DNA of 57,736 nucleotides from Candidatus Bathyarchaeota archaeon (GCA_003165195.1 PLSP01000108.1:58279-116014), one strand, 5' to 3'. Shown: positions 45,333 through 53,968, numbered from the stretch's first letter. Numbers and translations are program-made. Notes: a model not told the origin generated them from the sequence alone.

Positions 45333-46565
45333 ATGACTAACAGAGACGTTAACGCTAATATCGAAAATGACCAATATGTTCAGCAATGGCTAACGGGTTT
45401 AAGTGACAGAACAAAAAGCAATTACCTAATACAATTCAAAGCATGGAATACTTTTGTTTGCATGACCCCGACAGAACAGATTAAGAAACGCATTGAAGAC
45501 CTAACTTCTAAAGACTTAGCAGAAAGACACTTTTTTGAAACTAAGTTTAGAGAGTATAAACGGCAAATGGAAGATAACGGCAAACAATCCGCAATTAGCA
45601 TTAAAACCGCACTTATTCCAACAGCTTCATTTTTTAGCCGTGTCATAGGAAAATTAGACCTTAAGCGCGGTGACTGGAATTCAAGCCTTGAAACCCGAAT
45701 TAAAAACAAACTTAGCCTAAAGTTAGATGATGTAAAAGCGATGTACGCACACGGGTCATTAAGGGATAGATGCTTATTATTGGGCTTAAGTCAGTCGGGT
45801 TTTAGCGAAGTTGACATAAGCGAATTTCACATTGAAGACATGAAAGGATTTTATGAACATCCAATAAGCACTCATTACTTCATTGAGAAGTGCAGAGAAA
45901 AAACTGGTGAAACTCAAGCCACGTGCTTAAGTTTTGAAGCAATGCATGACTTGCGCGACATGTTAGCCGAGAGAGGAAACCCGAAAGAAGGTTATCTATT
46001 TGTTAGCCAAACTAAAGGAAAAGAACAAGGCGAAGGCATAGAGACAAGACGCATTAATGAAGCTATGCAAGCGTTGGCGGAGAAGGCATTCGGAAAAGAT
46101 TCAGAGAAAGCGAAAAATTTCAAGACGAAAATGCTAAGAAGCCTTTACAATAGCGCATTATTGAGAGCCGACATTAAAAGCGAAGTTAAAGACATAATGA
46201 TGGGTCACATGAGGTTAGGTGCAAGGGGTCATTATGGCTATGATGAACAAACAATCTTAGAAGCCTATCAGAAAGCCTTCGAATTCATGAGTATTAACGG
46301 AATGCAATCGCGCGAAGACCTTTCTAAAATCAAGGCAGATTTAAACGCTTTAATCGGCGCGCAACAAGTGCAGATTGAACAGCAAAAGCAAGAAGCAGAA
46401 GCACGGAAAAAGGAAAATGAAGCCATGAAGGAAAGGGTGAACAAATTAGAAGACTTCATACGGAATAACACAACTACAAACCCAGATAGCATAAAGAAAA
46501 TGATTTTTGAAGCAATGACAGAATACGAGAGAAAAAAACCAGAAAAGAAAAAAGTATGGGATTGA
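45333..46565 (+). CDS. Tyrosine recombinase/integrase 1
   Basis: 410 residues from ATG 45333 (MTNRDVNANIENDQYV). A core-binding domain (about 10-120) precedes a catalytic domain (about 125-335). MLRSLYNSALLRADIK holds the second Arg, GHMRLGARGHYGYDEQ the late His and the candidate Tyr. The first Arg position (usually GLR) reads SQSGFSEVD, so Arg is not where expected. A C-terminal coiled coil (about 345-390) follows. It is probably the integrase of this element. Confidence 0.85.
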   Translation: MTNRDVNANIENDQYVQQWLTGLSDRTKSNYLIQFKAWNTFVCMTPTEQIKKRIEDLTSKDLAERHFFETKFREYKRQMEDNGKQSAISIKTALIPTASFFSRVIGKLDLKRGDWNSSLETRIKNKLSLKLDDVKAMYAHGSLRDRCLLLGLSQSGFSEVDISEFHIEDMKGFYEHPISTHYFIEKCREKTGETQATCLSFEAMHDLRDMLAERGNPKEGYLFVSQTKGKEQGEGIETRRINEAMQALAEKAFGKDSEKAKNFKTKMLRSLYNSALLRADIKSEVKDIMMGHMRLGARGHYGYDEQTILEAYQKAFEFMSINGMQSREDLSKIKADLNALIGAQQVQIEQQKQEAEARKKENEAMKERVNKLEDFIRNNTTTNPDSIKKMIFEAMTEYERKKPEKKKVWD

Positions 46566-46603
46566 TTAGCCTCTTTCCCTTTTTAGTCTCGTTTTCTACT
46601 TTT

Positions 46604-46924
46604 TTAAGTGAAATCGACCTTTACCCTTTTTTTAGCTAATATCTGGGAAAGTGAAACTTCTTTCGGTTCTGTCGGCAATTTGTCAACGAAATTTAAGAAA
46701 AGTTTTTCCCCGCTATCATCTACGTGAAGACATTCAACGTTTACGGTTTCGCCTTCTAAGTCTTTTAACGCTTGATAGCAGTCTTCAGAAAACCATTCAT
46801 CACAACATTCTATATCGTCTTCGTCTTTAAAGAAGACAACCGTCAGTTTTTCCTCTTCTCTCTCATCGTCTTCGTCTAAACCAACTCGAAAGATTTGCCA
46901 CTTCTCAAAATAGGTTTTGCTCAT
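46604..46924 (-). CDS. Acidic hypothetical protein
   Basis: 106 residues, very acidic (LDEDDEREEEK; FKDEDDIECCDEWFSED), with a beta-strand pattern and a Lys-rich tail. It starts ATG 46924 in an ATGA overlap with the preceding small zinc gene once that gene's frame is shifted. No family is recognised. Highly acidic element proteins can act as DNA mimics or chaperones; this is speculation. Confidence 0.6.
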   Translation of the reverse strand: MSKTYFEKWQIFRVGLDEDDEREEEKLTVVFFKDEDDIECCDEWFSEDCYQALKDLEGETVNVECLHVDDSGEKLFLNFVDKLPTEPKEVSLSQILAKKRVKVDFT

Positions 46925-47072
46925 GAAAAAAATCTTCTTTTAGCTTCCCTGAACGCTTTAGGGTCGAATTCTTGCATACATTGAATTGTGCAAAACCCCT
47001 TTTTTTCTGTTCTGGGAAATTGGGGTCAGCGTAGAATTGTTTACCGCAAGTTTTACATCTTTTCAGTATCAT
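46921..47072 (-). CDS. Small zinc-finger protein needing a one-base frame change
   Basis: ATG 47072 opens MILKRCKTCGKQFYADPNF; at a run of seven A's then four G's (about 46999-47009) a shift is needed to read GFCTIQCMQEFDPKAFREAK and the TGA at 46921. The shifted frame supplies the second zinc pair (C-x3-C) and its stop overlaps the next start as ATGA, so it is very likely the real end. Without the shift the protein has only one CxxC. A-AAA-AAG-type runs are known minus-one slip sites. Confidence 0.65.
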
Positions 47073-47082
47073 GCTTTTTCAC

Positions 47083-47640
47083 CTATGGATGCGGTTGTTG
47101 CTGTGGTTCTTGAGCTACTTGCGGATTTGCAAGCCTAATACCAAGTGCTACTCTTATTTCGTTCATTCGCGTAAGGTCTTCTTTTGTTCTGTAATTATGT
47201 TCTAAAGCCCTAAGCTCCCGTTCAAGTTTTATTCGTTCCAGCTTCTTTTCATGTTCCGCTTTATCAGTATGCTTATCGTTCATGACTTGAGTTTCAGCAT
47301 TAAGAAACTTTGTTTTAAGCTCTAACTCTTTCTCGCGTAGCTCCAACTCACGCCTCTTTAAAGCCAAACTTTCTTTCTTGCGTTGGACTGAATTATTTCT
47401 CAATTCTATCGCTGGAATACTATATCGTTTAACGTGGTCATCATAGCATTCTTGCCCATATTTAGCAATGAATTCATCTTTATAATGGGCAAGATAAGTT
47501 AAAGCAACATGAAAACTTCTCTCTAAGTCGCCCTTATTTGAATCCGCAAACTGCTTTAATTCAGTCGTGAAGTTAATTACGGTTTTGTTGTCGCCTTTTG
47601 GCATATGTTTCACCTTGCATATGAAGTCGTAAGTTGCCAT
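47083..47640 (-). CDS. Coiled-coil hypothetical protein
   Basis: 185 residues from ATG 47640 (MATYDFICKVKHM). An N-terminal globular part (about 1-90) is followed by a long charged coiled coil (about 95-165, LALKRRELELREKELELKTK) and a Gln/Pro tail. It is followed by the small zinc and acidic genes on the same strand, with the repeat region upstream. It may act in replication or partition; not established. Confidence 0.65.
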   Translation of the reverse strand: MATYDFICKVKHMPKGDNKTVINFTTELKQFADSNKGDLERSFHVALTYLAHYKDEFIAKYGQECYDDHVKRYSIPAIELRNNSVQRKKESLALKRRELELREKELELKTKFLNAETQVMNDKHTDKAEHEKKLERIKLERELRALEHNYRTKEDLTRMNEIRVALGIRLANPQVAQEPQQQPHP

Positions 47641-48119
47641 ATATAAACTCTCCATAGGAAACTCCATGCTCAATTTCGACTCGGATGATGATTAACTTAT
47701 GAGGTATTTTCCAACCCCGTGCCCCGTCTCAAGCGTAAGCAATTCTTCAGGGCAAAGTCTCCCACAAATTGCTAAACCATCCCCCCTTTCAACTCACAAA
47801 TAAAGTTCACTTGCGCTCCAACATAAAGAAAGTATAAGCAATCATTCATTGCACGTACTTACACATATGTACGGGAAGAGGGGGGACTGGGGGGAGAAAA
47901 TAGTCAAGTTCGCTAAAGCCTCATCCCCACAATTTACATATGAATAATTCAACATATGCACAAACTAACACATGATTTGCTAACCCATATGAACGGCACC
48001 AAAGGGGGCACGTATGCTTTCATTGCTTGATAGTGCGTCCATGCGTCTTGCACAGGTCATAACTCGTAGTTTAGCCCTATTAAATAGTGCACCTTCTATT
48101 GAGAGATACTCTAAGATGC

Positions 48120-48138
48120 ATTATAACAATGTTATAAT
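48120..48138. repeat. Perfect palindrome, 9-bp arms
   Basis: attataaca-a-tgttataat. The right arm continues into the first ataatcaacattaacc iteron-like segment of the putative origin. Confidence 0.6.
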
Positions 48139-48188
48139 CAACATTAACCGTTAAACCAGCAAGTTCGAACTGAAACAGTCTCAAAAAC

Positions 48189-48249
48189 AAGCCTATAATC
48201 AACAATAACTGTTAAATTAAGCCTTATTTTGCACTCCCCGTCATCTACA
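48189..48249. repeat. Direct repeat, copy 1
   Basis: Shares more than 45 of about 60 positions with 48438-48498, including ataatcaacaataactgtta exactly. The offset is 249-250 bp. Confidence 0.75.
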
Positions 48250-48259
48250 CCATTTCGGA

Positions 48260-48275
48260 CATTGTACGTACAATG
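48260..48275. repeat. Perfect 16-bp palindrome
   Basis: cattgtacgtacaatg reads the same on both strands and lies just after direct repeat copy 1. Confidence 0.7.
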
Positions 48276-48437
48276 GTCACAGGTAAGCTTTCATCATACA
48301 GTCGTGCGTCTTTGCGTCTATTTTAGGGGTTTATGCCATTTAATAGTAGTTACCTTATGGGGAACCTACAGTTAACATGGATTATAAGGCTGTTATAGTC
48401 ATTAACTCAGCAAGTTCTAACTAAATCAGCCTCAATT

Positions 48438-48498
48438 CAAGCCAATAATCAACAATAACTGTTAAATTAAGCCCTAAACTACACCCCCGTCATCTACA
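48438..48498. repeat. Direct repeat, copy 2
   Basis: Second copy of the segment at 48189-48249, again ending in a ccccgtcatctaca block. Confidence 0.75.
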
Positions 48499-48709
48499 GC
48501 CCTCGTAATTAATGAACATATAGGGTCAGTATCCTACGAATATGCACGGGAGTGCGTCTGTATTTTGATGTGGTGGATAATCGTGGTTGGTTTCTTGCTT
48601 AGGGTTTAGTTGTTTATATAGAAGTGGTTAACGGGGCTTGATTCATGGTTAGTTTGGCTAACAGGCTAACATAAACTGTTTAAGTCAATAGATAGATTTA
48701 AATAGTAGT

Positions 48710-48773
48710 GTTACAACTTGTAACAGAAGTTACAACCGTTACTAATAAAGGTTTCTGTTTAGGCTAAACAGAA
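48710..48773 (+). promoter_or_regulatory. Promoter and operator cluster of the element operon
   Basis: A TATA-like atttaaat near 48697 is followed by gttacaa-c-ttgtaac (48710-48724, perfect 7-bp arms), a related gttacaaccgttac (48729-48742), and ttctgttta-ggc-taaacagaa (48753-48773, perfect 9-bp arms) ending two bases before the first start codon. This is a strong autoregulated-operon layout. Confidence 0.65.
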
Positions 48774-48774
48774 G

Positions 48775-49182
48775 ATGGTAAAAATGAAGAAAGAACAAAC
48801 AAAAGTTATGCGCGTTCCAGAATCAGTCTATGAATTTTGGGACTTTCTTGAAAAATACACAGGTAAATCTAAAGTTGAAAATCAAAAAGAACTTTGCAAC
48901 GTTTTAATGCAATTATGTGCCAGACACGACACTAACAAATTCAATTTAGTTTTTGAGTACAGCTTATTTCCAGAGGCATGTGTAAAAATATCAACACAGG
49001 GAAAGACCTCATTTATTTTTGGTCAATTCGATGAGAAAACCCTTGAAGCCGAACGCAAAGCGAGATTCCAAGATGTAGCCTTATCAATCGCTGAAGTAAA
49101 CGGCAAGACTGTAAAAGTAACAGAAACAAAATGTGGTCTCGTTAATTGCGGACAACATAATCAAAAGGTGAATAAATTATGA
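48775..49182 (+). CDS. Hypothetical element protein (first gene of operon)
   Basis: 135 residues; ATG 48775 or 48784 (MKKEQTKVMRVPESVYEFWD). The start VMRVPESVYEFWDFLEKYTGKSKVENQKEL resembles a small DNA-binding ribbon-helix-helix front end. C-terminal Cys and His (CGLVNCGQH) could bind metal. Being next to an operator cluster, it may be its repressor. It overlaps the next gene by ATGA. Confidence 0.6.
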   Translation: MVKMKKEQTKVMRVPESVYEFWDFLEKYTGKSKVENQKELCNVLMQLCARHDTNKFNLVFEYSLFPEACVKISTQGKTSFIFGQFDEKTLEAERKARFQDVALSIAEVNGKTVKVTETKCGLVNCGQHNQKVNKL

Positions 49183-49949
49183 ATGAAGAACAGAAAAAAA
49201 TTACTAAAATATCAGGTACCTCAGAAGAGATTCGTGAGGCGTTAAAAGGCAACAAAGTCGAAATAGGTTTGGATATTGATGGTCGAGACCCTAAACAAGT
49301 TGATTTTTTAAGGGAAGTGCTGAATAAACCAAGTTCTAATGACGACCTAAAAGAGGAAAACGAGGATTTACGGAATAAACTCGGCATTATTGCGGAGAAA
49401 CGGCTCGATGAAAAACGCAAAATTGTAACTGATAAAATTAACAGTTTAATTCGTGACCCATCTCGTAGAGCAGAAATGGTTGAGAAATTAAAAACTGACA
49501 GCCCAGAAGGCGTGTCGGCGATGGATACAACCATGAAAATTCTTGAGGAACAGTTAGGCAGTAAACATGAACGTTTCGAACCCGCTGGTAGTCCGTTAGT
49601 ACCTCAACAGATGGGCTATGGTCAACAGCAAGCGACAGACCTAATGCATAGGAAATTTGCTAATATTGAAGAGGCTATTGCAACCCTTCAAACTGAAAGG
49701 CGAAAAGGAAACCAAGAAGCTAACGAACTTTTGAATTTGCTTTGGAAAAAAGGTCTTGGTGCATGGCGCGAAGCTGGTCATCCATCCCAAACTTACAGTC
49801 CAGATTCAAATATGGAGAAAACAAATGCAGTCCCAGACATCAATTTTGAAAATCCGAAAGTAAGCGGAGAAAGCGGTTTTCCACAAATTAAGAAGTCGCC
49901 TTACGGTTACAGCCGAACACATAACGCGGCTGGGCAGAAAAAGGAGTAA
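49179..49949 (+). CDS. Hypothetical coiled-coil protein
   Basis: 256 residues with helical, charged character: DLKEENEDLRNKLGIIAEKRL (about 53-75) and a second helix near 170. The C-terminal 60 residues are low-complexity, with Asn/Ser/Pro/Gly. No family is recognised. It is coupled to the preceding gene by ATGA. Confidence 0.65.
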   Translation: MNEEQKKITKISGTSEEIREALKGNKVEIGLDIDGRDPKQVDFLREVLNKPSSNDDLKEENEDLRNKLGIIAEKRLDEKRKIVTDKINSLIRDPSRRAEMVEKLKTDSPEGVSAMDTTMKILEEQLGSKHERFEPAGSPLVPQQMGYGQQQATDLMHRKFANIEEAIATLQTERRKGNQEANELLNLLWKKGLGAWREAGHPSQTYSPDSNMEKTNAVPDINFENPKVSGESGFPQIKKSPYGYSRTHNAAGQKKE

Positions 49950-49963
49950 AGAGGTAGTTAAAA

Positions 49964-50446
49964 ATGACTAAATTAGAAACTTTAGAAATGGCAATTGCGG
50001 AATTCAACAAAAATAATCCCAAAACCCCGTTAACCAAGAAACTTGTAGTACCGACACTCAGCTTTAAAATTTTGCAGAGCGACAACGGTGAATCAGTTGA
50101 CAGCGATTCTTGGCAAGTTGAAAATGTTACATTTAAGGTGCTTCCCGAAGCGAAATTAGCAAATTCATTTTTGACTGTTAGGCGAAGCAAGCAAGCTGAC
50201 CGAGGCTATGAACTGGTAATTTATCGGCACCAATATATCGATGCTGACCACGGCTGGGCTATCAGCGGAATTGACATGACAAGCGAATCTGAAGGGCTTG
50301 AGATTTCCCGTGCAAAAGCAAGGAAAATAACGGTGTCTCAAGCGGCTAAAACCCTCAATGACAAAACCAGATTGATATGGTTACGATTCAGGGATGGAAA
50401 CGTCCTCAAAATGCCAGCGGTAAGCACTTTCCAGATGGAACGGTAA
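49964..50446 (+). CDS. Hypothetical element protein
   Basis: 160 residues, mixed alpha/beta (LVVPTLSFKILQSDNGES; FLTVRRSKQADRGYELVIYRH), ending VSTFQMER. Preceded by an AGAGGTAG ribosome site. Third gene of the operon; function unknown. Confidence 0.6.
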   Translation: MTKLETLEMAIAEFNKNNPKTPLTKKLVVPTLSFKILQSDNGESVDSDSWQVENVTFKVLPEAKLANSFLTVRRSKQADRGYELVIYRHQYIDADHGWAISGIDMTSESEGLEISRAKARKITVSQAAKTLNDKTRLIWLRFRDGNVLKMPAVSTFQMER

Positions 50447-50555
50447 AGTGGAGTAGATGGTTAATGGAAAAACCTTCTCGAACTATGAGAACGAGATTGC
50501 AAAAGAACTTAGAATTCAAAATAATAAAAAAACAAAAAAACAAGGAGATGATAAA

Positions 50556-50738
50556 ATGAGTAACGAAGAAAAAAGTCAAGTTAAGGCTAACCCGACACAT
50601 GCGACTCTCGATGCAATTGACCATGAAGCCGATTTAGAGACTCAACGTCAGAAACGCAAAGATTCCAGCATCATAATCGATAACCCAGCAACAGAAGCAA
50701 GAAAATCTGGAAATAGCTTATTGCACACTTCTCAATAA
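50556..50738 (+). CDS. Small charged element protein
   Basis: 60 residues from ATG 50556 (MSNEEKSQVKANPTH), 8 bases after AAGGAG (50543-50548). The frame opens at 50457 but the extra residues are an A-rich leader. No family is recognised. Confidence 0.5.
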   Translation: MSNEEKSQVKANPTHATLDAIDHEADLETQRQKRKDSSIIIDNPATEARKSGNSLLHTSQ

Positions 50739-50902
50739 CCAATAAAAAACCCATTAAACCCTTAATGTTTTAAGAAGCTCTCTTGAGGAATTTTTTGGGG
50801 GTCATATTTGGCACTTTCTATTAGAAACCTGTGCGCGGAGCGCGTTAAGGGGTATTTCCTTGTTTTCAGCATTTATAATCTGATTCAGTTTTAAGTTTTT
50901 GC

Positions 50903-51508
50903 TCAGCTTTTTCGCCTTGCTCCACAGTTTGGACAGAAAATAGATGTTTGTGGCATTAATCCACTACAGTAAGCGCACGGAATTAGAACTACTTCTCGGA
51001 CAACCTCTTTAGGTGGTATAACTGAAACTATGGGTTTTGCAACCAGAATTTCCCCATTACCGTGAGCGCGCAAAGTTTTACGGTTTTTAGAGTTCATAAA
51101 AGCATTTATCAACCAACGCAAATTACTATCGACACTATGATAGGTTTCCCGACCTACTGCTGGTATTTTTAAACTAAAAGGAAATTTCGATTGATAGCCA
51201 ATAGGTAAGTGAACCTGAGTCATGATTTTGGAGCCAGCAGAAAATAGGATTTTGCTGTCATCATATTCTTTCTCTTTCCAAACCAATTGACCATCATCCG
51301 ATTCTTGATAGCGTTTGACTTTAGTTACTGTTTCTATGCAGCGTAAGGAAACGTAAATTTCATCGACATCTACCTCTTCTTGAGAGCTAATATTGAGAGA
51401 GCCGTTTATTTCATCGCCTAATTGTAATTCATTTTTACTTAGTATTAAGGAAAGTCTCGCTTGTGGAGCTGGAGCAAATAGTTTATTGAATCCTTTGAGA
51501 ATGCCCAT
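50903..51508 (-). CDS. Arrestin-fold protein with C-terminal zinc ribbon
   Basis: 201 residues from ATG 51508. The N-terminal part (about 15-160, LSLILSKNELQLGDEINGSL and LPIGYQSKFPFSLKIPA) has the beta-sandwich pattern of arrestin / sporulation-control Spo0M-like proteins. A zinc ribbon follows at the end (CAYCSGLMPQTSIFCPNCGARR). The combination suggests protein-protein scaffolding at a membrane or on DNA. It sits opposite the preceding operon. Confidence 0.65.
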   Translation of the reverse strand: MGILKGFNKLFAPAPQARLSLILSKNELQLGDEINGSLNISSQEEVDVDEIYVSLRCIETVTKVKRYQESDDGQLVWKEKEYDDSKILFSAGSKIMTQVHLPIGYQSKFPFSLKIPAVGRETYHSVDSNLRWLINAFMNSKNRKTLRAHGNGEILVAKPIVSVIPPKEVVREVVLIPCAYCSGLMPQTSIFCPNCGARRKS

Positions 51509-51618
51509 CTTGATTAGATTCACAACCAATGATACTGTATTAAGTTGAACTGCTTATAAGATTTTTACCATCGAAAAAATCAGTCTTTATTTTTCCGTAA
51601 GTCAGCGAGGATTGGCTT

Positions 51619-52275
51619 TCAGAAACCTATGTCTATTCCGCTATCCCTTATGGAATCTATCTCTTTCGCAATTTTCTCAATCAAAGTTTTAATAGTTTCT
51701 TTCGCATAACTGGGCTTCATTTCAAAGCCAAAATCCTCTATAAACTCTTGAATGTCCATTAATGAGGCTTTGAGTTTGGGATTAAGAAATCTGCCATATT
51801 TGTCTTCGATTTGGGAAAGCCTATTTCTATTTGATTCAAACAACGACGGATAGAATCTATTTATCCCCGACAAAAACTCGGCAACCATGATTTCATTAAG
51901 TACTACTTTTTCTGTCATTTGCTTTAACTGTCTGCAATGCAGCTCTTTCCTTGTTTCTATATTGTCAGCATCGCCGACTAAATTCCTGTCTACTTTACAA
52001 AAACCTGTAAGCATCGTGAACAACGAAAAAATCTCACGCCCTATTCGTTTTCTTACTCTATCTTCAACCTCTTTCCATTCAAGGTCTTCCCGCCAGTCGA
52101 AGAAAGTATAAAAAATAACAACTGTAACCATAAGCCCCACTATTGTCGGCAGAAACCTTGTCGCCATATCGTTGCCGAGTGATATTTGGTAGACTGTGAA
52201 GCAAAACGCAATAATCAATGCAACTGCGATTAATGCATAGTAGAACCATTTGGTCAGTATCAAGCGATTTTTCAT
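51619..52275 (-). CDS. Two-helix membrane protein
   Basis: 218 residues with two N-terminal helices (about 10-30 and 40-60) and a long cytoplasmic helical domain (EDRVRKRIGREIFSLFTML; ETRKELHCRQLKQMTEKVVL). The layout is like the gene at 480 but no close repeat is seen. A role in element maintenance or exclusion is possible but not shown. Confidence 0.65.
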   Translation of the reverse strand: MKNRLILTKWFYYALIAVALIIAFCFTVYQISLGNDMATRFLPTIVGLMVTVVIFYTFFDWREDLEWKEVEDRVRKRIGREIFSLFTMLTGFCKVDRNLVGDADNIETRKELHCRQLKQMTEKVVLNEIMVAEFLSGINRFYPSLFESNRNRLSQIEDKYGRFLNPKLKASLMDIQEFIEDFGFEMKPSYAKETIKTLIEKIAKEIDSIRDSGIDIGF

Positions 52276-52313
52276 TTTTATGCTTCCGAATTTTGGCGAC
52301 GGAAAACTTTGAA

Positions 52314-52454
52314 TTAACTATTATTACCCTTGCGCTCTTTTGAATAGTCAGGTGTTTTATTTAAGTTGCAATTTGAACAGATTATCGTTTGTTTTCCATT
52401 CTTTGAAGTGGCTACTGTTTCAAAGATGGACGGACATTTAACCGTTCTCTTTGA
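52314..52454 (-). pseudogene. Zinc-ribbon tail in a shifted frame
   Basis: Directly after the 52438 gene, another minus-strand frame reads VKCPSIFETVATSKNGKQTI, then ICSNCNLNKTPDYSK, to a TAA at 52314. It has no start codon after an upstream stop in that frame. A one-base shift would fuse it to the preceding zinc protein. Confidence 0.35.
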
Positions 52455-52623
52455 AAGGTTCTTTGCCTTTTACTTGTTGGCAACCTTCACACATAAGATA
52501 TATGGCATTACCGACTACCCAAAGCGATTCCTTTGTGCTTTTGCAATGAAAACAATGAGTTCCTTTCTTTCTGTAAAAAAGCTTAGCATTAGTAACTGTA
52601 ATTTTCTCGTCTGTTGAAGCCAT
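52438..52623 (-). CDS. Small zinc-ribbon protein
   Basis: 61 residues from ATG 52623. CFHCKSTKESLW ... MCEGCQQVKG gives two CxxC pairs for one zinc. The opposite-strand frame is a shadow. Its 3' end overlaps a second zinc-like frame that may be its real continuation. Confidence 0.55.
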   Translation of the reverse strand: MASTDEKITVTNAKLFYRKKGTHCFHCKSTKESLWVVGNAIYLMCEGCQQVKGKEPFKENG

Positions 52624-52789
52624 AATCAAACCTTATCTAATGTTTTAATAACTAAGAAATATTACTAATTAGCGCTTTTATGACTTGCGACTTGTTGGTT
52701 TTAGGTATATTCAAGTTTTCTAAGGTAACGAGTAAGTTCAGAAACGAAAAATTATTTAGCTTATAATCAGCATTACTATATCGATTGCT

Positions 52790-53059
52790 ATGTCTCATGG
52801 TGAAAGAGAAGCGGTTTGTCCTGAATGTAGTTCCCCGTTGGTTATATCCGTTGAAAAAAACAGGAAAACAGGTGAATTGCAAATAAAATTTTGGTGTGAA
52901 GGGGATTACGAGGATAAATTTGAATTTGTTATACTTACGGGTTTGAAAAATGAAGATTTGGATGCACTCAAGAACAAGGGAAAAGTTGTATCTCGGGAAA
53001 TGGGTCTAAAACTGCTTGACAGAAAAAGCGACCAAAATGCAGAACAATCCTTAGTTTGA
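52790..53059 (+). CDS. Small protein with CPEC motif
   Basis: 89 residues (MSHGEREAVCPECSSPLVIS). One CxxC pair and a later lone Cys could make half a zinc site. The C-terminal half is helical (NEDLDALKNKGKVVSREMG). It overlaps the convergent zinc-ribbon gene by 9 bases. Confidence 0.55.
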   Translation: MSHGEREAVCPECSSPLVISVEKNRKTGELQIKFWCEGDYEDKFEFVILTGLKNEDLDALKNKGKVVSREMGLKLLDRKSDQNAEQSLV

Positions 53060-53209
53060 GGTTATTCTTACGCACATAGCGCCGCCGCAACTGGGGCAGT
53101 TCTCGCGCTTTTCGTGGGTTATTTTTCTGCATTTTAAACAAGCAAATTCTTCACCAAACTTTTGACGGTAAGCTTCCCATACTGGCTTTTCAAGTGAAGG
53201 TATGCTCAT
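53051..53209 (-). CDS. Small zinc-ribbon protein
   Basis: 52 residues from ATG 53209 (MSIPSLEKPVWEAYRQKFGE), coupled by ATGA to the stop of the 53206 gene. CLKCRKITHEKRENCPSCGG forms a full C4 zinc ribbon. Longer starts are non-coding in character. Confidence 0.65.
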   Translation of the reverse strand: MSIPSLEKPVWEAYRQKFGEEFACLKCRKITHEKRENCPSCGGAMCVRITSN

Positions 53210-53922
53210 CTTGCAATGACTCCTTGAAAGCTGGCTTCCAGTTTTGCTATTTTTTGGTTTGCTTGTTGAAGTTCTCTTGTAAGCCACTGGTTTTGTTGAT
53301 ATGTTGGGTTCTGTTTTATTTCCTTCTTTGCTGCTTCAAGCTGTTGTTTCAGGTTGGCGTTTTCACTTTCAAGAGACTCTTCTTGAGCGTGGAGATTTTT
53401 AAGTTTGGCTTCAAACTGAGTAATTTCTTCTAAGTAGCTTTCAACTGGTTTTTTAAGTTCTTCAATTTCAAAATTTAGATTATCTATGAACTCCATTGCA
53501 TAGCACCATTTGTGGGTAGGGTGAAGACGTTGTTTTTCGGGCACATTGGCTAAGTTGAAAAATTCATGCTCTAACTGTAGGCTTTCATTTTGAGCCTCTT
53601 TATTCTCTCTTGCAAGCTTTTGGGCATTTAAGCAACCTTGGCAGTAAGCATCATTCGTTTTTTTGAGCTTATCAGGGGCTTCAAGTTTTTCGGGAAATCT
53701 GAGGCAAAAATCACCAAAGCGGTAACGGCAATCGTCTTTTTCTCTAATGGATAAGCCATTTAGGAGTTGTTCTCGCTCATCTAAGATGTAAGCGATACTT
53801 TTCCCTATGCTGGAAAGCTGTTTGTCTTCCACTATTTTTTGTAGTGTTTCATAATGTTTGAGTCCGAGGTCTGCGCTAATTTGTCGGCTATTCTTTTCAT
53901 TGTTTGGTTTTTCTTTGCCCAT
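53206..53922 (-). CDS. Cysteine-containing coiled-coil protein
   Basis: 238 residues from ATG 53922. An N-terminal helical part (about 15-55) precedes a Cys cluster (CRYRFGDFCLRF ... YCQGCLNAQKL, about 64-100) that may bind zinc or an Fe-S cluster. A long coiled coil (about 150-235, EESLESENANLKQQLEAAKK) ends it. The short RHH-like front (QISADLGLKHYETLQKIVED) is noted. Function unknown; next to recombinase 2. Confidence 0.6.
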   Translation of the reverse strand: MGKEKPNNEKNSRQISADLGLKHYETLQKIVEDKQLSSIGKSIAYILDEREQLLNGLSIREKDDCRYRFGDFCLRFPEKLEAPDKLKKTNDAYCQGCLNAQKLARENKEAQNESLQLEHEFFNLANVPEKQRLHPTHKWCYAMEFIDNLNFEIEELKKPVESYLEEITQFEAKLKNLHAQEESLESENANLKQQLEAAKKEIKQNPTYQQNQWLTRELQQANQKIAKLEASFQGVIAR

Positions 53923-53968
53923 TACCAACCACCTATCTTTAACACTTAAAATAAGGAAAAAGGGAAAT

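Larger units (their letters stand above)
47641..48774. other. Gene-free repeat region, putative replication/control locus of the element
   Basis: No ORF with coding character. Two copies of a roughly 60-bp segment (48189-48249 and 48438-48498) lie about 250 bp apart and share ataatcaacaataactgtta and ccgtcatctaca. tgcgtc motifs recur at 48034, 48042, 48305, 48313 and 48553 with the same period. Perfect palindromes occur at 48120-48138 and 48260-48275, and several catatg sites around 47940. This fits a plasmid-type origin or incompatibility locus; no initiator gene is proven. Confidence 0.65.

Noticed and set aside
47641-48774. CRISPR array
   Set aside because: Repeats are long, degenerate and about 250 bp apart, without regular short spacers or cas genes.
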